From positions 221,001-285,000 of the forward strand of contig NZ_JAASQN010000006.1 in the NCBI RefSeq assembly GCF_011762125.1: a stretch of 64,000 nt of DNA, written 5' to 3'. Every line of letters starts with the position of its first letter. Position 1 is the first letter of the stretch. Positions 63,796 through 64,000 of this stretch are shown here, one piece after another. The translations under genes were made by a program, and so were the position numbers. The notes beneath the pieces were generated by a model that searched no databases, was not told where the DNA came from, and saw only the letters and a program-made list of their open reading frames with translations. Origin of the DNA: Sphingopyxis panaciterrae. Lineage in GTDB: Bacteria > Pseudomonadota > Alphaproteobacteria > Sphingomonadales > Sphingomonadaceae.

Positions 63796-64000
63796 TCGAC
63801 CTCGCGCTCCTCCTCCTGACCGCCGCCGGCTTCGCCTGTCTGTGTGCCAGCGTCGCGCGCCATCAGCCCGCCCTGTTCGGCCGCGCGCTGCCGAAGCGGC
63901 GCGCCCGGATACTCAAAAGAGCGGGCTGGTCGATGCTCGCGCTGGCCACCATGCTTGCCTGCATCAACTTCGGTTCCGGCTATGGGCTGGTCGAAGCGCT
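63792..64000 (+). CDS. DUF3325 domain membrane protein, 3' end outside window
   Basis: The first 69 codons are in the window, from ATG 63792 which overlaps the PepSY stop (ATGA). Starts MIDLALLLLTAAGFACLCAS, followed by VARHQPALFGRALPKRRA and a second hydrophobic helix (SMLALATMLACINFG). This fits DUF3325, the small last gene of PepSY iron operons. It is open at the right edge. Confidence 0.82.
   Translation, partial: MIDLALLLLTAAGFACLCASVARHQPALFGRALPKRRARILKRAGWSMLALATMLACINFGSGYGLVEA

Overview
The window is about 64 kb of GC-rich DNA (roughly two thirds G+C by eye). It most resembles the chromosome of a sphingomonad alphaproteobacterium, Sphingopyxis or a close relative. This is inferred from an atpHAGDC cluster without F0 genes, an alanine/lysine-rich tail on AtpD and an 85-residue AtpC, many TonB-dependent receptors, an NDUFA12-type complex I subunit, and abundant short inverted repeats typical of sphingomonads. 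I see no phage, transposase, integrase, plasmid or CRISPR gene. The window is ordinary chromosome with several accessory pockets. Genes are packed tightly, and many neighbours on one strand overlap by ATGA or similar, which implies operons.

Layout. 1-1816: patatin-like hydrolase, cut by the left edge. 2.2-5.5 kb: TonB receptor plus PepSY membrane protein behind a Fur-like site. 5.6-7.8 kb: priA. 7.9-11 kb: tandem pair of secreted HExxH proteins. 11-13.3 kb (minus): DUF1203, ada and a PEP-mutase-family gene. 13.5-16.6 kb: membrane protein, exported serine protease, dienelactone hydrolase. 16.8-21.8 kb: F1 ATP synthase operon ending in a clear intrinsic terminator. 22.1-23.6 kb: a lone cpaF. 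23.6-28.5 kb: 2OG oxygenase, small membrane protein, exported methyltransferase homologue, aat, DUF2155, NDUFA12, DUF192, recX. 28.6-33.6 kb: fatty acyl-AMP ligase, GGDEF/EAL protein, CHAP protein. 33.9-41.9 kb: DUF3297, two TonB receptors, hemerythrin-like protein, PepSY protein, TetR regulator. 41.9-46 kb: DUF4402 protein, ABC ATPase, nadB, a GxxExxY nuclease-like gene between inverted repeats, GlsB-type protein. 46-53.1 kb: M20 amidohydrolase, desaturase with divergent ArsR regulator, acyl-CoA dehydrogenase, M19 dipeptidase, DoxX, ferredoxin reductase, tRNA-Gln. 53.2-59.6 kb: vitamin B12 region (cobQ, btuD, btuC, btuF, btuB, cobalamin riboswitch). 60.1-61.8 kb: YadA-like trimeric autotransporter with an unusual pentapeptide-like stalk. 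61.9-64 kb: DUF3649-PepSY-DUF3325 iron operon behind a Fur-like site, cut by the right edge.

The strongest theme is metal and cofactor acquisition. There are four TonB receptors, three PepSY proteins, three Fur-box-like 15-mers that resemble each other, and a B12 uptake/salvage set. The features most worth a second look are the GxxExxY gene inside a 26-bp inverted repeat, the decapeptide-repeat YadA protein, the tandem secreted HExxH pair, the long antisense overlap of the aat and DUF2155 tails, and the AT-rich palindromes between the desaturase and arsR.
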